Positions 1-8,064 are shown, numbered from the stretch's first letter. The stretch: DNA of 30,329 nucleotides from an uncultured Eubacteriales bacterium (GCA_934447715.1 CAKSER010000022.1:1-30329), one strand, 5' to 3'. A program made the numbers and translations. Notes: a model not told the origin generated them from the letters alone.

Positions 1-347
1 GCGTAAGATGCACCGGAGCGATCACAAGAGACCGTCTTGAGGCGGTAAGAGAGGCTGATGCGATCGTGCGCGAGGAAATCGGACTGCTCGATCCGACACC
101 CTGGCAGTATTTCTGCGCCATTCCGGATTTCTGTTCCACCGGAATCAAGGACGGAAAGAGATATATGGGCTGGGCTGTGGTTATCCGCGCGGTAAATACT
201 GTTGATGCCGTTACGGCGACCGTTCCGGAAATCCCGTATGCCACCCTTTTCAAAATCAGAGACCGTATCATCGATACCGTCCCCGGCGTCAACCGTGTGC
301 TGTTCGATATCTCCGACAAGCCGGTTGCTACTATTGAGTGGGAATAA
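1..347 (+). CDS. guaA: GMP synthase (glutamine-hydrolysing), C-terminal part, truncated by window start
   Basis: The open frame enters from the left edge (codons in register with base 3) and ends at the TAA at 345-347, so only about the last 115 codons are present. The readable part has the GuaA dimerisation-domain signature: a TRDRLEAVREAD segment, then the closing run VNRVLFDISDKPVATIEWE, which is nearly invariant at the GuaA C-terminus. GuaA amidates XMP to GMP using glutamine and ATP in cytosolic purine synthesis. The glutaminase and ATP-pyrophosphatase domains lie outside the window. The GTG at 66 is internal, not a start. A strong terminator follows at 427-465. Identification is secure from the C-terminus alone. 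Confidence 0.95.
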   Translation, partial: VRCTGAITRDRLEAVREADAIVREEIGLLDPTPWQYFCAIPDFCSTGIKDGKRYMGWAVVIRAVNTVDAVTATVPEIPYATLFKIRDRIIDTVPGVNRVLFDISDKPVATIEWE

Positions 348-426
348 AAACATAATCTGAAATTCCGAGGGTTTCTGGGTTGCAGATGATTTACGGAGAC
401 TTTGTCGAAGCACAGAACCATATTTT

Positions 427-465
427 AAGCCCGTACCGATGGGTCCTCATGGTACGGGCTTTTTT
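427..465 (+). terminator. Rho-independent terminator after guaA
   Basis: Perfect 11-bp stem AAGCCCGTACC (427-437) / GGTACGGGCTT (451-461) with a 13-nt loop, followed by a T run to 465. It lies 80 bases after the guaA stop and just beyond the end of the convergent S51 peptidase gene. Confidence 0.93.
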
Positions 466-475
466 GCTGTTAATA

Positions 476-1213
476 TTATTTTAAGGCAATGGATTCGTTA
501 TCCTTGCAGATTTGCGTAATTTCCCCGTTTTTTATCATATACGCTTCGCCGTACAGCGTTTCGTGTTCGCCGTCAATCATAATGTAGCTTCCATCGTTCA
601 ATGCAATAAATTCATGACCCATACTGTCAGCGAACGTTATGTCTTCAATCAAACGCAGACCATCCAAGTAATCGTCTTTCAGAGCCTGATAATGCGGGAA
701 AATGTTGATATTTGTAATTCCAAGCCCTGAAATCCATCGTTCATAACGCGGGTCGACGGCTTCCCCCTCCAATTCCGGACCAGCATAAACAGAATCTGCA
801 CAGTTCATAGAACCGGCACTCCATGCCACAACAATGCCATCGTAGTTTGATAATCGTTCTTTCAACTGTATGGTTTTGAAAAAGCGGTTCTGCGTTGGGA
901 CGTGTCCGCCGGTCAGCACGATCACAGAAAAGGCTGTCAAGTCATTCACTGCGTTCAAACTTCTCTCGTCCCATAATTTGATGGAGGAGACAGGCAGCCC
1001 GCTCATAGGGAACGATTCTTTTAAGCAGGAATATATGCTGTCATTCTTTTTGTAGTCACTGGGGTCGGCACATACAATGAGTACATTTGTGTTCTGTGGC
1101 CAGACGGTTTTCAACCGGGCGAGCAGGCCGTTTTCCTCTATCAGCACGGAGGGAACTCTTCTTCCGGCAATTTCGCTGGCCCCTCCAAGAGAACTTGTTA
1201 GCATTCCTTTCAT
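476..1213 (-). CDS. Peptidase S51 family protein (dipeptidase E-like)
   Basis: The 245-residue protein matches the S51 (PepE/cyanophycinase) class-I-amidotransferase-like fold. Visible features are a TGGHVPTQNRFF loop at about 101-112, the nucleophile elbow in VVAWSAGSMN with Ser132 in the G/W-x-S-A-G position, and a likely catalytic His174 in IFPHYQ. PepE enzymes cleave Asp-X dipeptides in the cytosol; substrate here is not determined. There is no signal peptide. The start is supported by AGGGGGAT about 7 bases upstream of ATG. The gene stands alone, convergent with guaA. Its function is family-level; other S51 members with the same residues are uncharacterised. Confidence 0.85.
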   Translation of the reverse strand: MKGMLTSSLGGASEIAGRRVPSVLIEENGLLARLKTVWPQNTNVLIVCADPSDYKKNDSIYSCLKESFPMSGLPVSSIKLWDERSLNAVNDLTAFSVIVLTGGHVPTQNRFFKTIQLKERLSNYDGIVVAWSAGSMNCADSVYAGPELEGEAVDPRYERWISGLGITNINIFPHYQALKDDYLDGLRLIEDITFADSMGHEFIALNDGSYIMIDGEHETLYGEAYMIKNGEITQICKDNESIALK

Positions 1214-1265
1214 ACGGTATCCCCCTAATGGAAATCTTGATTTGTATTATTTCCTCAGCGCCTTA

Positions 1266-1334
1266 CTTGTGGTCAGCCTTCAGCCGTTCCCTGAAAGCCT
1301 CTACTAGCGCATCGCTAAGCTGCCGGTACTGCTG
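1266..1334 (-). pseudogene. Possible 23-codon gene remnant in the 1214-1370 gap
   Basis: On the minus strand a stop-to-stop frame reads QQYRQLSDALVEAFRERLK plus ADHK, a protein-like amphipathic helix, but it begins directly after a stop codon and has no start or ribosome binding site. It could be the tail of a lost gene or chance. No family could be recognised. Confidence 0.25.
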
Positions 1335-1370
1335 TTAGTAGTTCCAAAATCTGATTAAAGCAATTACAAA

Positions 1371-3251
1371 TCAATTTTTGTACTTAAGAGCGCGGATTGC
1401 ATTCAGAACGGCAATGATCATTACGCCGACATCGGCGAAAATTGCTGCCCACATATTTGCATATCCGAAGGCTGTGAGTGCAAGGCAGGAGAACTTGACA
1501 ATCAGGGAAACGATGATGTTCTCTCTGACTATGCGGATGCATTTACGGGAAATTTTGATTGCCTTTGCAATCTGGAGTGGGTCGTCGTCCATGAGGACAA
1601 CGTCGGCTGCCTCTATTGCTGCGTCGGAGCCCATTGCTCCCATTGCAATTCCGATATCTGCACGGGTGAGAACAGGTGCATCGTTGATGCCGTCACCGAC
1701 AAACGCCAGCTTTCCGTGCGAACCCTTTTGCTTCAGCAGCTTTTCTACCTCGTCGACCTTATCGCCGGGCAACAGCTCGCTGCGCACCTCATCAACCCCG
1801 AGCTCTCCTGCAACCTGATCCGCAACCTTTTTTGCGTCTCCGGTCAGCATGACGGTCTTTTCAACTCCCGACTTCTTCAAGGCTGCGATGGCTTCCTTTG
1901 AATGCGGCTTTACAACATCCGAAATTACGATATGTCCGGCATATTCGCCGTCGATTGCCATATGAATAATCGTGCCGACGCTGTGGCAGTCAAGATAGTC
2001 GATTCCGAGCTTTTTCATCAGTTTGCCGTTGCCTGCCGCAACAGAATGTCCGTCAACTGTGGCTGTGATGCCGTGTCCGCTGATTTCCTCGATATTGCTT
2101 ACGCGGTTGCGGTCGATTTCCTTTCCGTATGCCTTTTGAAGGCTCTTGCTGATCGGATGTGAGGAGGCGCATTCGGCAAGCGCTGCATATTCAAGCAGCT
2201 TCGATTTTATAAGCTCATTATGGTGAACACCGGTGACCTCAAATACTCCCTTGGTCAGTGTGCCGGTTTTATCAAAAACAACATATTTTGAATCCGACAG
2301 CGCCTCAAGATAGTTCGAGCCCTTTATAAGAATGCCCTCCTTGCTTGCTCCGCCGATTCCGGCAAAGAAGCTCAGCGGAATGCTGATTACAAGGGCGCAC
2401 GGGCAGCTTACAACAAGGAAGGTCAGTGCGCGGTAAATCCAGTTTACCCAGTCTGCAGGCAGCTTAAATGCAAGTCGCAGAAGAGGAACTGCGATTCCTA
2501 AAAGCAGTGCTGCAATGCACACAGCAGGTGTATAGATTCTTGCAAAACGGGAAATGAACGTCTCGGATCTGGATTTTCTTGAGCTTGCGTTCTCCACCAG
2601 ATCGAGGATCTTTGAAACCGTCGATTCGCCGAACTCCTTTGTTGTTCTTATCTTAAGCACGCCGCTCATATTTATGCAGCCGCTTATGATCTCGTCGCCT
2701 TCCTTTACATCGCGCGGCAGGCTTTCTCCTGTCAGAGCGCTGGTGTTAAGGCTTGCGCTTCCGCTTACGATAACACCGTCAAGAGGAACCTTTTCGCCCG
2801 GCTGAACAACAATGATGCTTCCGACCGGCACCTCATCCGGGTCAACCTGCTCGAGCTTTCCGTCCTTTTCGATATTGGCATAATCGGGGCGGATGTCCAT
2901 CAGAGCGCTGATGTTTTTACGGCTCTTTCCGACGGCGTAGCTTTGGAACAGCTCGCCGATCTGGTAAAACAGCATAACGGCAATGCCTTCAACATAGTCG
3001 CCGCTCTTTGTCCACACGGCAAGGAAGAACGCACCGAGGGTTGCAATCGTCATCAGGAAGTTCTCATCAAAGGCCTGACCGTTTAAAATGCCCTTTCCTG
3101 CTTTTCTTAAAATGTCATAGCCGATTACCAGATATGCAGCAAGATAAGCTATCAGCCGCGGAATACCGGTGATCGGGATAAATTTCAATGCGATCAGCAT
3201 GACTGCGGTAATGATAATGCGTATCAGCATCTTTTTTTGCTTTTTAGTCAT
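1371..3251 (-). CDS. cadA: Zn2+/Cd2+/Pb2+-type P1B ATPase (metal exporter)
   Basis: The 626-residue heavy-metal ATPase exports divalent soft metals across the membrane using ATP. Motifs in order: TGES at 174-177 (actuator), the P1B signature CPC at 283-285, phosphorylation site DKTGTLT with Asp327, the HP locus at 365-366 (SSHPISKS), GDGINDAP at 519-526. Lys586 in KFSCLAL and Asp607 in the last helix (FADVGV) are the residues typical of the P1B-2 (ZntA/CadA) group rather than Cu-type CopA. It lacks an N-terminal HMA domain; that domain is encoded by the preceding small gene. Start: ATG with AAGGAG about 8 bases upstream. It is transcribed with the HMA gene from the divergent promoter at 3674-3702. 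Metal specificity among Zn, Cd and Pb is not resolved. Confidence 0.93.
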   Translation of the reverse strand: MTKKQKKMLIRIIITAVMLIALKFIPITGIPRLIAYLAAYLVIGYDILRKAGKGILNGQAFDENFLMTIATLGAFFLAVWTKSGDYVEGIAVMLFYQIGELFQSYAVGKSRKNISALMDIRPDYANIEKDGKLEQVDPDEVPVGSIIVVQPGEKVPLDGVIVSGSASLNTSALTGESLPRDVKEGDEIISGCINMSGVLKIRTTKEFGESTVSKILDLVENASSRKSRSETFISRFARIYTPAVCIAALLLGIAVPLLRLAFKLPADWVNWIYRALTFLVVSCPCALVISIPLSFFAGIGGASKEGILIKGSNYLEALSDSKYVVFDKTGTLTKGVFEVTGVHHNELIKSKLLEYAALAECASSHPISKSLQKAYGKEIDRNRVSNIEEISGHGITATVDGHSVAAGNGKLMKKLGIDYLDCHSVGTIIHMAIDGEYAGHIVISDVVKPHSKEAIAALKKSGVEKTVMLTGDAKKVADQVAGELGVDEVRSELLPGDKVDEVEKLLKQKGSHGKLAFVGDGINDAPVLTRADIGIAMGAMGSDAAIEAADVVLMDDDPLQIAKAIKISRKCIRIVRENIIVSLIVKFSCLALTAFGYANMWAAIFADVGVMIIAVLNAIRALKYKN

Positions 3252-3285
3252 GACAAATGCTCCTTTTTGCTTGATTTATTGCCGC

Positions 3286-3311
3286 TTATGCAAACCGATT
3301 CGGTTTATGCA
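3286..3311. repeat. Palindrome flanked by direct repeats between HMA gene and cadA
   Basis: In the 77-bp spacer the arms AAACCGA (3292-3298) and TCGGTTT (3300-3306) form a perfect inverted repeat around one base. It is flanked by two TTATGCAAA-like direct repeats. On the transcript this would be a short hairpin between the two cistrons, possibly a processing or translation-tuning element. Function is inferred only. Confidence 0.45.
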
Positions 3312-3328
3312 AAACGGCGCGGTGATTC

Positions 3329-3547
3329 TTACAGCTCGATCTCGCAGTCGGGCTCTACCTTCTTGCATGCCTTAATGACGTTTTTCATTACGCTGCCTGC
3401 GTCCTGTCCGTCTTCAAATTCGACGATCATTTTCTGTGTCATGAAATTTACTGTTGCAGAAGCAACGCCTGCAGTCTTCTTTGCTGCCTCCTCCATGAGG
3501 TTTGCGCAGTTTGCGCAGTCGACTTCGATCTTGTAGGTTTTTTTCAT
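3329..3547 (-). CDS. Stand-alone HMA-domain metal-binding protein
   Basis: The 72-residue protein is a single ferredoxin-like heavy-metal-associated domain. The binding motif is DCANCA with Cys11 and Cys14, the form found in the N-terminal domain of CadA-type ATPases rather than the GMxCxxC of copper chaperones. The C-terminus carries a further acidic/Cys stretch (CKKVEPDCEIEL). It precedes the ATPase gene by 77 bp on the same strand and that ATPase has no HMA of its own, so it probably delivers metal to the pump or acts as its detached sensing domain. GGAGG lies 8 bases upstream of ATG. Confidence 0.9.
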   Translation of the reverse strand: MKKTYKIEVDCANCANLMEEAAKKTAGVASATVNFMTQKMIVEFEDGQDAGSVMKNVIKACKKVEPDCEIEL

Positions 3548-3640
3548 AATAGGTTCCTCCGTTATTTTCTTTGTCTTGCATGATCTCAGCCGAAAGAAAA
3601 TCCGACTGCTTTCATGTCAAAGCATGTGTTTTGAATTTTT

Positions 3641-3664
3641 ACGATTAAACACTTGATTAATCGT
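3641..3664. promoter_or_regulatory. Candidate operator (8-8-8 inverted repeat)
   Basis: Perfect arms ACGATTAA (3641-3648) and TTAATCGT (3657-3664) around an 8-bp spacer. The site covers the -35 box of the plus-strand promoter (3653-3658) and the initially transcribed region of the minus-strand promoter, so binding by the adjacent ArsR-type protein could control both. The binding protein is inferred from position. Confidence 0.6.
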
Positions 3665-3681
3665 TGTATCTGTAGTATACT
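3653..3681 (+). promoter_or_regulatory. Sigma-A promoter for the ArsR-AraC regulator
   Basis: TTGATT (3653-3658), 17-bp spacer, TATACT (3676-3681). It leaves a leader of about 130 bases before the regulator ATG at 3817. Confidence 0.7.
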
Positions 3682-3702
3682 CAGTCCGATGAAAAAAATC
3701 AA
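3674..3702 (-). promoter_or_regulatory. Sigma-A promoter for HMA-cadA, sharing its -10 with the opposite promoter
   Basis: Read on the minus strand: TTGATT (plus coordinates 3697-3702), 17-bp spacer, TATACT (3674-3679). The octamer AGTATACT at 3674-3681 is its own reverse complement, so it supplies the -10 box in both directions. Confidence 0.7.
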
Positions 3703-3816
3703 GCGGTTTTGCTTTCGTCTGTCTAAAACAGCAAGCGAAATATCCAAAATAGAAAGAGCAAGAAAAGAGACATAACCGATATATAAAACAGATATATAAA
3801 AGGAAGGAAAAGTCAA

Positions 3817-4527
3817 ATGAGCCAGTTTAAGCTGCCGCACGAGCACGGAAAGCGGACACATACAGAGGAATTTCATAAGGAGCTTAGCAATATCGATCAT
3901 TTTATTGCGGTTTCGGATGTTTTCAAGCAGTTCAGCGACCCTAACCGTGTCAGGATTTTCTGGCTGCTCAGCCATCAGGAGGAGTGTGTTGTCAATGTCG
4001 CGGCGATGCTTGAAATGTCCAGCCCCGCCGTTTCCCACCACCTCCGCTCGCTTGCCGAGAGCGGACTTCTTGTAAGCCGGCGAGACGGCAAGGAGGTCTA
4101 CTACCGTGCAGCGGATACCGAGCAGATACGGCTTCTTCACGAAATTATCGAGCAGATAATGAAGATCACATGTCCGGAAAAGAATGTTGATTACATGGCA
4201 TCCCAGGAGGAAATTGTCCGCAATGTGCACCGGTATCTTACCGAGCATCTTTCGGAAAGAATTACAATCGAAGAGCTTTCGCGCAAGTTTTTAATGAATC
4301 CGACGACTCTTAAAAATGTATTCAAGCAGGTTTACGGAACGACGATTGCGGCGCATATGCGGATTCACAGATTAGAGCAGGCGGCTTTACTGCTTCAGAC
4401 ATCAAACGAGGAGATCCTGTCGATTGCACAGACTGTGGGATACGACAGCGCCAGCCGTTTTGCCACAGCATTCAAGGAAATGTACGGAAAAACACCTACC
4501 GAATTCAGAACGGAGCATGCCAAATAG
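3817..4527 (+). CDS. ArsR/SmtB-type repressor fused to an AraC-type DNA-binding domain
   Basis: The 236-residue protein has two DNA-binding modules. Residues about 30-105 are an ArsR winged helix (FKQFSDPNRVRIFWLL, then AAMLEMSSPAVSHHLRSLAE); a Cys at 57 in ECVVNV sits where ArsR/CadC proteins carry the ELCVCDL metal site. Residues about 133-232 are an AraC double helix-turn-helix (IEELSRKFLMNPTTLKNVFK; SIAQTVGYDSASRFATAFKE; YGKTPTEFR). The N-terminal tail is His-rich (His8, 10, 15, 20, 28) and could add metal ligands. ArsR proteins dissociate from DNA on binding metal. The gene is divergent from the Zn/Cd pump and very likely regulates it. GGAAGG precedes the ATG. The two-module architecture is the unusual point. 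Confidence 0.88.
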   Translation: MSQFKLPHEHGKRTHTEEFHKELSNIDHFIAVSDVFKQFSDPNRVRIFWLLSHQEECVVNVAAMLEMSSPAVSHHLRSLAESGLLVSRRDGKEVYYRAADTEQIRLLHEIIEQIMKITCPEKNVDYMASQEEIVRNVHRYLTEHLSERITIEELSRKFLMNPTTLKNVFKQVYGTTIAAHMRIHRLEQAALLLQTSNEEILSIAQTVGYDSASRFATAFKEMYGKTPTEFRTEHAK

Positions 4528-4577
4528 CCTTTTTTGCCCGATGCAGGACGTTTTTTGCCAAAAAACATGAATTGCTA

Positions 4578-4606
4578 TTGACAACCGCAAAAAAGTGTGG
4601 TATTCT
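4578..4606 (+). promoter_or_regulatory. Sigma-A promoter for the Mn riboswitch-mntP operon
   Basis: Consensus TTGACA (4578-4583), exact 17-bp spacer, TATTCT (4601-4606). Start of transcription near 4613 places the 5' strand of the riboswitch P1 helix at the very beginning of the RNA. Confidence 0.85.
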
Positions 4607-4610
4607 ATCA

Positions 4611-4750
4611 AAAGACGTGATTCCTGTGAGGGAGTAGCATGCACATATTGTGTAGCAAGTCAACATCATGGCTGAATTTTCAGTCTGGCTTGTTTTAAAT
4701 TGCGAGACTCATGTATAACTGAGAGGCTATACATAGAGTCTTTATTTTTT
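4611..4750 (+). ncRNA. yybP-ykoY: Manganese riboswitch (yybP-ykoY family) with terminator platform
   Basis: The aptamer shows the family core GGGAGTAGC (4630-4638) and the paired elements CAAGTC (4656-4661) / GGCTTG (4687-4692) enclosing a local hairpin. It stands before mntP, the classic target. P1 can be drawn as AAAGAC (4611-4616) with GTCTTT (4738-4743). A competing terminator is AGACTC-ATGTATA (4705-4717) with TATACAT-A-GAGTCT (4728-4741), followed by TTTATTTTTT. The P1 3' strand and the terminator 3' strand overlap, so metal-stabilised P1 would block termination, an ON switch for manganese export. Structure is read by eye; family membership is established knowledge. Confidence 0.9.
4705..4750 (+). 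terminator. Conditional terminator of the Mn riboswitch
   Basis: Two stacked helices (6 and 7 bp with a one-base bulge) and a U-rich tail at 4741-4750. It overlaps the P1 3' strand and so should form only when the aptamer is unoccupied. Confidence 0.75.
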
Positions 4751-4829
4751 GCGATTTTGAGACTTATGTACGGGCCTGATTCGAAACGGTTCGGAATTAT
4801 GTGTCGAATAGCAAGGAGGGGTTTTTAAA

Positions 4830-5414
4830 ATGGAATGGGCAGTAGGATTCGTTTTGAACAGCGTTCTGCTCGGAGTCGGGCTTGCAATGGACGCGTTTTC
4901 CGTTTCGATGGCAAACGGACTGAACGAACAGCACATGAAGAAAGGAAAGATGATCGGGATTTCCGGTGTGTTTGCCGGATTTCAGTTTGCAATGCCGCTT
5001 ATCGGCTGGGTATGCGTTCATACGGTGGTACGATATTTTAAATCGTTTGAGAGGTTTATTCCGTGGATTGCGCTTATTCTTCTTGCCTTCATTGGCGGGA
5101 AGATGCTGATCGAGGGAATCCTTAAAAAGGGTCCGGAGGACGAAAAGCCATGTCTTGGAATCGGGACGCTTCTTGTTCAGGGTGTTGCAACATCGATCGA
5201 TGCGCTGTCTGTCGGATTTACGATTGCGGAATACGGATTCGGCGCTGCATTTGTCTGTTCTCTTATAATTGCGGCTGTTACATTTGTAATCTGCATGGCC
5301 GGTCTTGCGATCGGAAAGAAGTTCGGAACAAAGCTTGCGGACAGGGCGCAGATTGTCGGAGGAATAATTCTTATTGCTATCGGTATTGAAATTTTTGTTA
5401 CGGGAATAATCTGA
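4830..5414 (+). CDS. mntP: Manganese efflux pump MntP
   Basis: The 194-residue, six-helix membrane protein of the MntP (DUF204) family exports Mn2+. The two internal repeats each carry the family Asp motif: LAMDAFSVSMANG with Asp21 and TSIDALSVG with Asp124. Length matches the family. A strong AAGGAGGGG precedes the ATG by about 8 bases. The upstream Mn riboswitch makes expression manganese-induced. It is followed after 13 bp by a P-type ATPase gene in the same transcript. Confidence 0.95.
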   Translation: MEWAVGFVLNSVLLGVGLAMDAFSVSMANGLNEQHMKKGKMIGISGVFAGFQFAMPLIGWVCVHTVVRYFKSFERFIPWIALILLAFIGGKMLIEGILKKGPEDEKPCLGIGTLLVQGVATSIDALSVGFTIAEYGFGAAFVCSLIIAAVTFVICMAGLAIGKKFGTKLADRAQIVGGIILIAIGIEIFVTGII

Positions 5415-5427
5415 GGAGGGTAATCAG

Positions 5428-8064
5428 ATGAAATATTACTGTGAAGACAAAGAAAAGGTTTTAGGCGAAGTCGCCTCATCCGAAAACGGGCTCAGCACAT
5501 CCGAGGCGCAGAGTCGTCTTGAAAAGAACGGAAAGAACGCTCTTGAGGCTGCAAAGGGCAAGCCGCTGATTTTGAGATTCCTTGCGCAGCTGGCAGATCC
5601 TATGATCATAATTCTTCTTGTTGCAGCTGCCATCAGCGGCGTACTTGCCGCAGTTCAGAACGAAAGCTTTGCCGACGTTATCATTATTCTTGCGGTTGTG
5701 CTTGTCAACGCGATTCTCGGTGTATATCAGGAAAGCAAGGCGGAAAAGGCAATCGAGGCACTTCAGAAGATGTCTGCTGCGACCTCTAAGCTTCTCCGCG
5801 ACGGCAAGGTTCAGATTGTTAAAAGTGAGGAGCTTGTTGTCGGCGATGTTGTGCTTCTTGAGGCAGGCGACGCTGTTCCGGCAGACGCAAGAATCCTTGA
5901 AAGCGCAAGCCTAAAGGTAGAGGAGGCGGCGCTTACCGGAGAATCCGTTCCGGTTTCGAAATTTATCGATATCATCAATTTGAGCGAGGGCGAAAAGGAT
6001 GTGCCGCTCGGGGACCGCAAGAACATGCTTTACATGGGCTCGACCGTGGTTTACGGAAGAGGAACGGCTGTTGTTGTCGCCACCGGAATGGACACCGAGA
6101 TGGGCAAGATCGCCGACGCGCTTCAGAAGGCGGAGGACGGAGAAACGCCGCTTCAGATCAAGCTGAATCAGCTTTCGAAAATACTCACATGGCTTGTCCT
6201 CGGCATCTGCGTAATCGTTTTCGGTGTACAGATTTTAAAGGCAGGCAGCTTTAGCTTTGAACTTGTTTTGAACTCGTTTATGATTGCGGTATCTCTTGCC
6301 GTTGCGGCAATTCCGGAGGGACTTGCGGCGGTTGTTACGGTCGTTTTGTCTATCGGAGTTACAAACATGTCAAAGCGGAATGCGATTATCAGACGGCTTA
6401 CCGCTGTTGAAACGCTCGGATGTGCTCAGGTAATCTGCTCCGATAAAACAGGTACGCTTACCCAGAACAAAATGACGGTTGTCGATTATTTCGGCGAGGA
6501 TGAAAAGCAGCTTGCCTGCGCAATGGCTCTCTGCAACGACGCGGAAATAGATTCCGATGGAAATGTTACGGGTGAGCCGACAGAGGCGGCGCTTGTTGCC
6601 TGGTCGAACAAGCTCGGTCTTAAAAAGAGCGAGCTTAAGAAGGAATTTGCCCGTGTCGGCGAAGCACCGTTCGACTCGGTAAGAAAGATGATGTCGACGG
6701 TTCATAATAATGAAAACGAGCTGGTTCAGTTTACAAAGGGCGCTCCGGATGTCGTAATCGGACGCTGTACGCATTATCTTAAGGACGGCGTTGCCGTTCC
6801 GATGACAAAGGAATATTCAGATCAGATTCTTGCGGCAAACAAGAGCATGGCAGACAAGGCGCTCCGTGTTCTTGCGTGTGCAAAAAGAGTATGGGAAAAA
6901 AAGCCGGACAGCTTTGATGCGGACTTCCTTGAAAAGGAGCTTTGCTTTATAGGTCTTTCCGGAATGATCGATCCGGTGCGTCCGGAGGTCAAGGATGCGA
7001 TTGTCGAGTGCAAGGAGGCAGGCATCCGCCCGATCATGATTACCGGCGACCACATCGACACGGCGGTTGCAATCGCAAAGGAGCTCGGCATTATCGAGGA
7101 CGGCACATATGCAATTACCGGTGCGATGCTGAACGAGATGAGCGATGAGGAATTCGAAAAGAAGTTTAAGGATATAAGCGTCTATGCCCGTGTTCAGCCG
7201 GAAAACAAGACAAGGATTGTAAATGCCTGGAGAAAGGCAGGATATGTAACTGCCATGACCGGAGACGGTGTAAACGACGCTCCGTCGATCAAGTCGGCTG
7301 ATATCGGTGTCGGAATGGGTATTACCGGTACCGACGTAACAAAGAATGTTGCGGACATGGTTCTGGCAGACGACAACTTTGCAACAATCGTCAGTGCGGT
7401 TGAAGAGGGTAGAAGAATCTACGACAATATCCGCAAGGCGATACAGTTTTTGCTCGGCTCGAATATGAGCGAGGTTTTAAGCATATTCTTTGCCACACTG
7501 ATGGGCTTTACGATTTTAAAGCCGGTTCACCTGCTTTGGATCAACCTTGTAACAGATTGCTTCCCGGCACTTGCGCTCGGAATGGAGAAGGCAGAGCCGG
7601 ACATAATGCACCGCAAGCCGCGTGATGCAAAATCCGGAATATTCTCCGGGGGAATGGGCTTTGATGTTGCATATCAGGGAATTGTTGTTACGCTGCTTGT
7701 AATGGCTTCCTACTTCATCGGACACTTTATGGAAAGCGGAAGATGGGAAATCGTAAACAGCCCGGACGGAATGACAATGGCATTCCTTACGATGTCGATG
7801 GCAGAGATTTTCCACAGCATGAACATGCGCTCGCAGCGCGGAAGCATCTTCAAGCTCGGCTCCTCTAACCCGATGCTTATTCTTGCGGCAATCGGCTCGC
7901 TGATCGCAACGACTGTTGTATGTGAGATTCCGTTCATTGCCTCTGCATTCGAGTTTACAAGCGTTGCATTCAATGAATACATCGTCGCAATTGCCCTCGG
8001 CGCACTTGTAATTCCGATTGTAGAAATTGTCAAGCTGATTCAAAGAAAGACATCAAAGAACTGA
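5428..8064 (+). CDS. P2A-type cation ATPase (Ca2+ and/or Mn2+ exporter)
   Basis: The 878-residue P-type ATPase of the SERCA/PMR1 class has the cation N-terminus, TGES at about 171-174, PEGL at 296-299 (M4 ion site), phosphorylation motif CSDKTGTLT with Asp339, and TGDGVNDAP at 611-619. M5 (GSNMSEV) and M6 (LWINLVTD) keep the Asn/Glu and Asn/Thr/Asp ligands expected for Ca2+ transport. Members of this class move Ca2+ and often Mn2+. It starts 13 bp after mntP with GAGGAGGG before ATG and no promoter between, so it shares the Mn riboswitch; this points to Mn2+ export or Ca/Mn balance. A strong terminator follows. Ion choice is inferred from context. Confidence 0.92.
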   Translation: MKYYCEDKEKVLGEVASSENGLSTSEAQSRLEKNGKNALEAAKGKPLILRFLAQLADPMIIILLVAAAISGVLAAVQNESFADVIIILAVVLVNAILGVYQESKAEKAIEALQKMSAATSKLLRDGKVQIVKSEELVVGDVVLLEAGDAVPADARILESASLKVEEAALTGESVPVSKFIDIINLSEGEKDVPLGDRKNMLYMGSTVVYGRGTAVVVATGMDTEMGKIADALQKAEDGETPLQIKLNQLSKILTWLVLGICVIVFGVQILKAGSFSFELVLNSFMIAVSLAVAAIPEGLAAVVTVVLSIGVTNMSKRNAIIRRLTAVETLGCAQVICSDKTGTLTQNKMTVVDYFGEDEKQLACAMALCNDAEIDSDGNVTGEPTEAALVAWSNKLGLKKSELKKEFARVGEAPFDSVRKMMSTVHNNENELVQFTKGAPDVVIGRCTHYLKDGVAVPMTKEYSDQILAANKSMADKALRVLACAKRVWEKKPDSFDADFLEKELCFIGLSGMIDPVRPEVKDAIVECKEAGIRPIMITGDHIDTAVAIAKELGIIEDGTYAITGAMLNEMSDEEFEKKFKDISVYARVQPENKTRIVNAWRKAGYVTAMTGDGVNDAPSIKSADIGVGMGITGTDVTKNVADMVLADDNFATIVSAVEEGRRIYDNIRKAIQFLLGSNMSEVLSIFFATLMGFTILKPVHLLWINLVTDCFPALALGMEKAEPDIMHRKPRDAKSGIFSGGMGFDVAYQGIVVTLLVMASYFIGHFMESGRWEIVNSPDGMTMAFLTMSMAEIFHSMNMRSQRGSIFKLGSSNPMLILAAIGSLIATTVVCEIPFIASAFEFTSVAFNEYIVAIALGALVIPIVEIVKLIQRKTSKN

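Noticed and set aside
3586..4248. 220-codon minus-strand frame over the divergent metal promoter
   Set aside because: It covers both promoters and the operator and is antisense to the ArsR-AraC gene.
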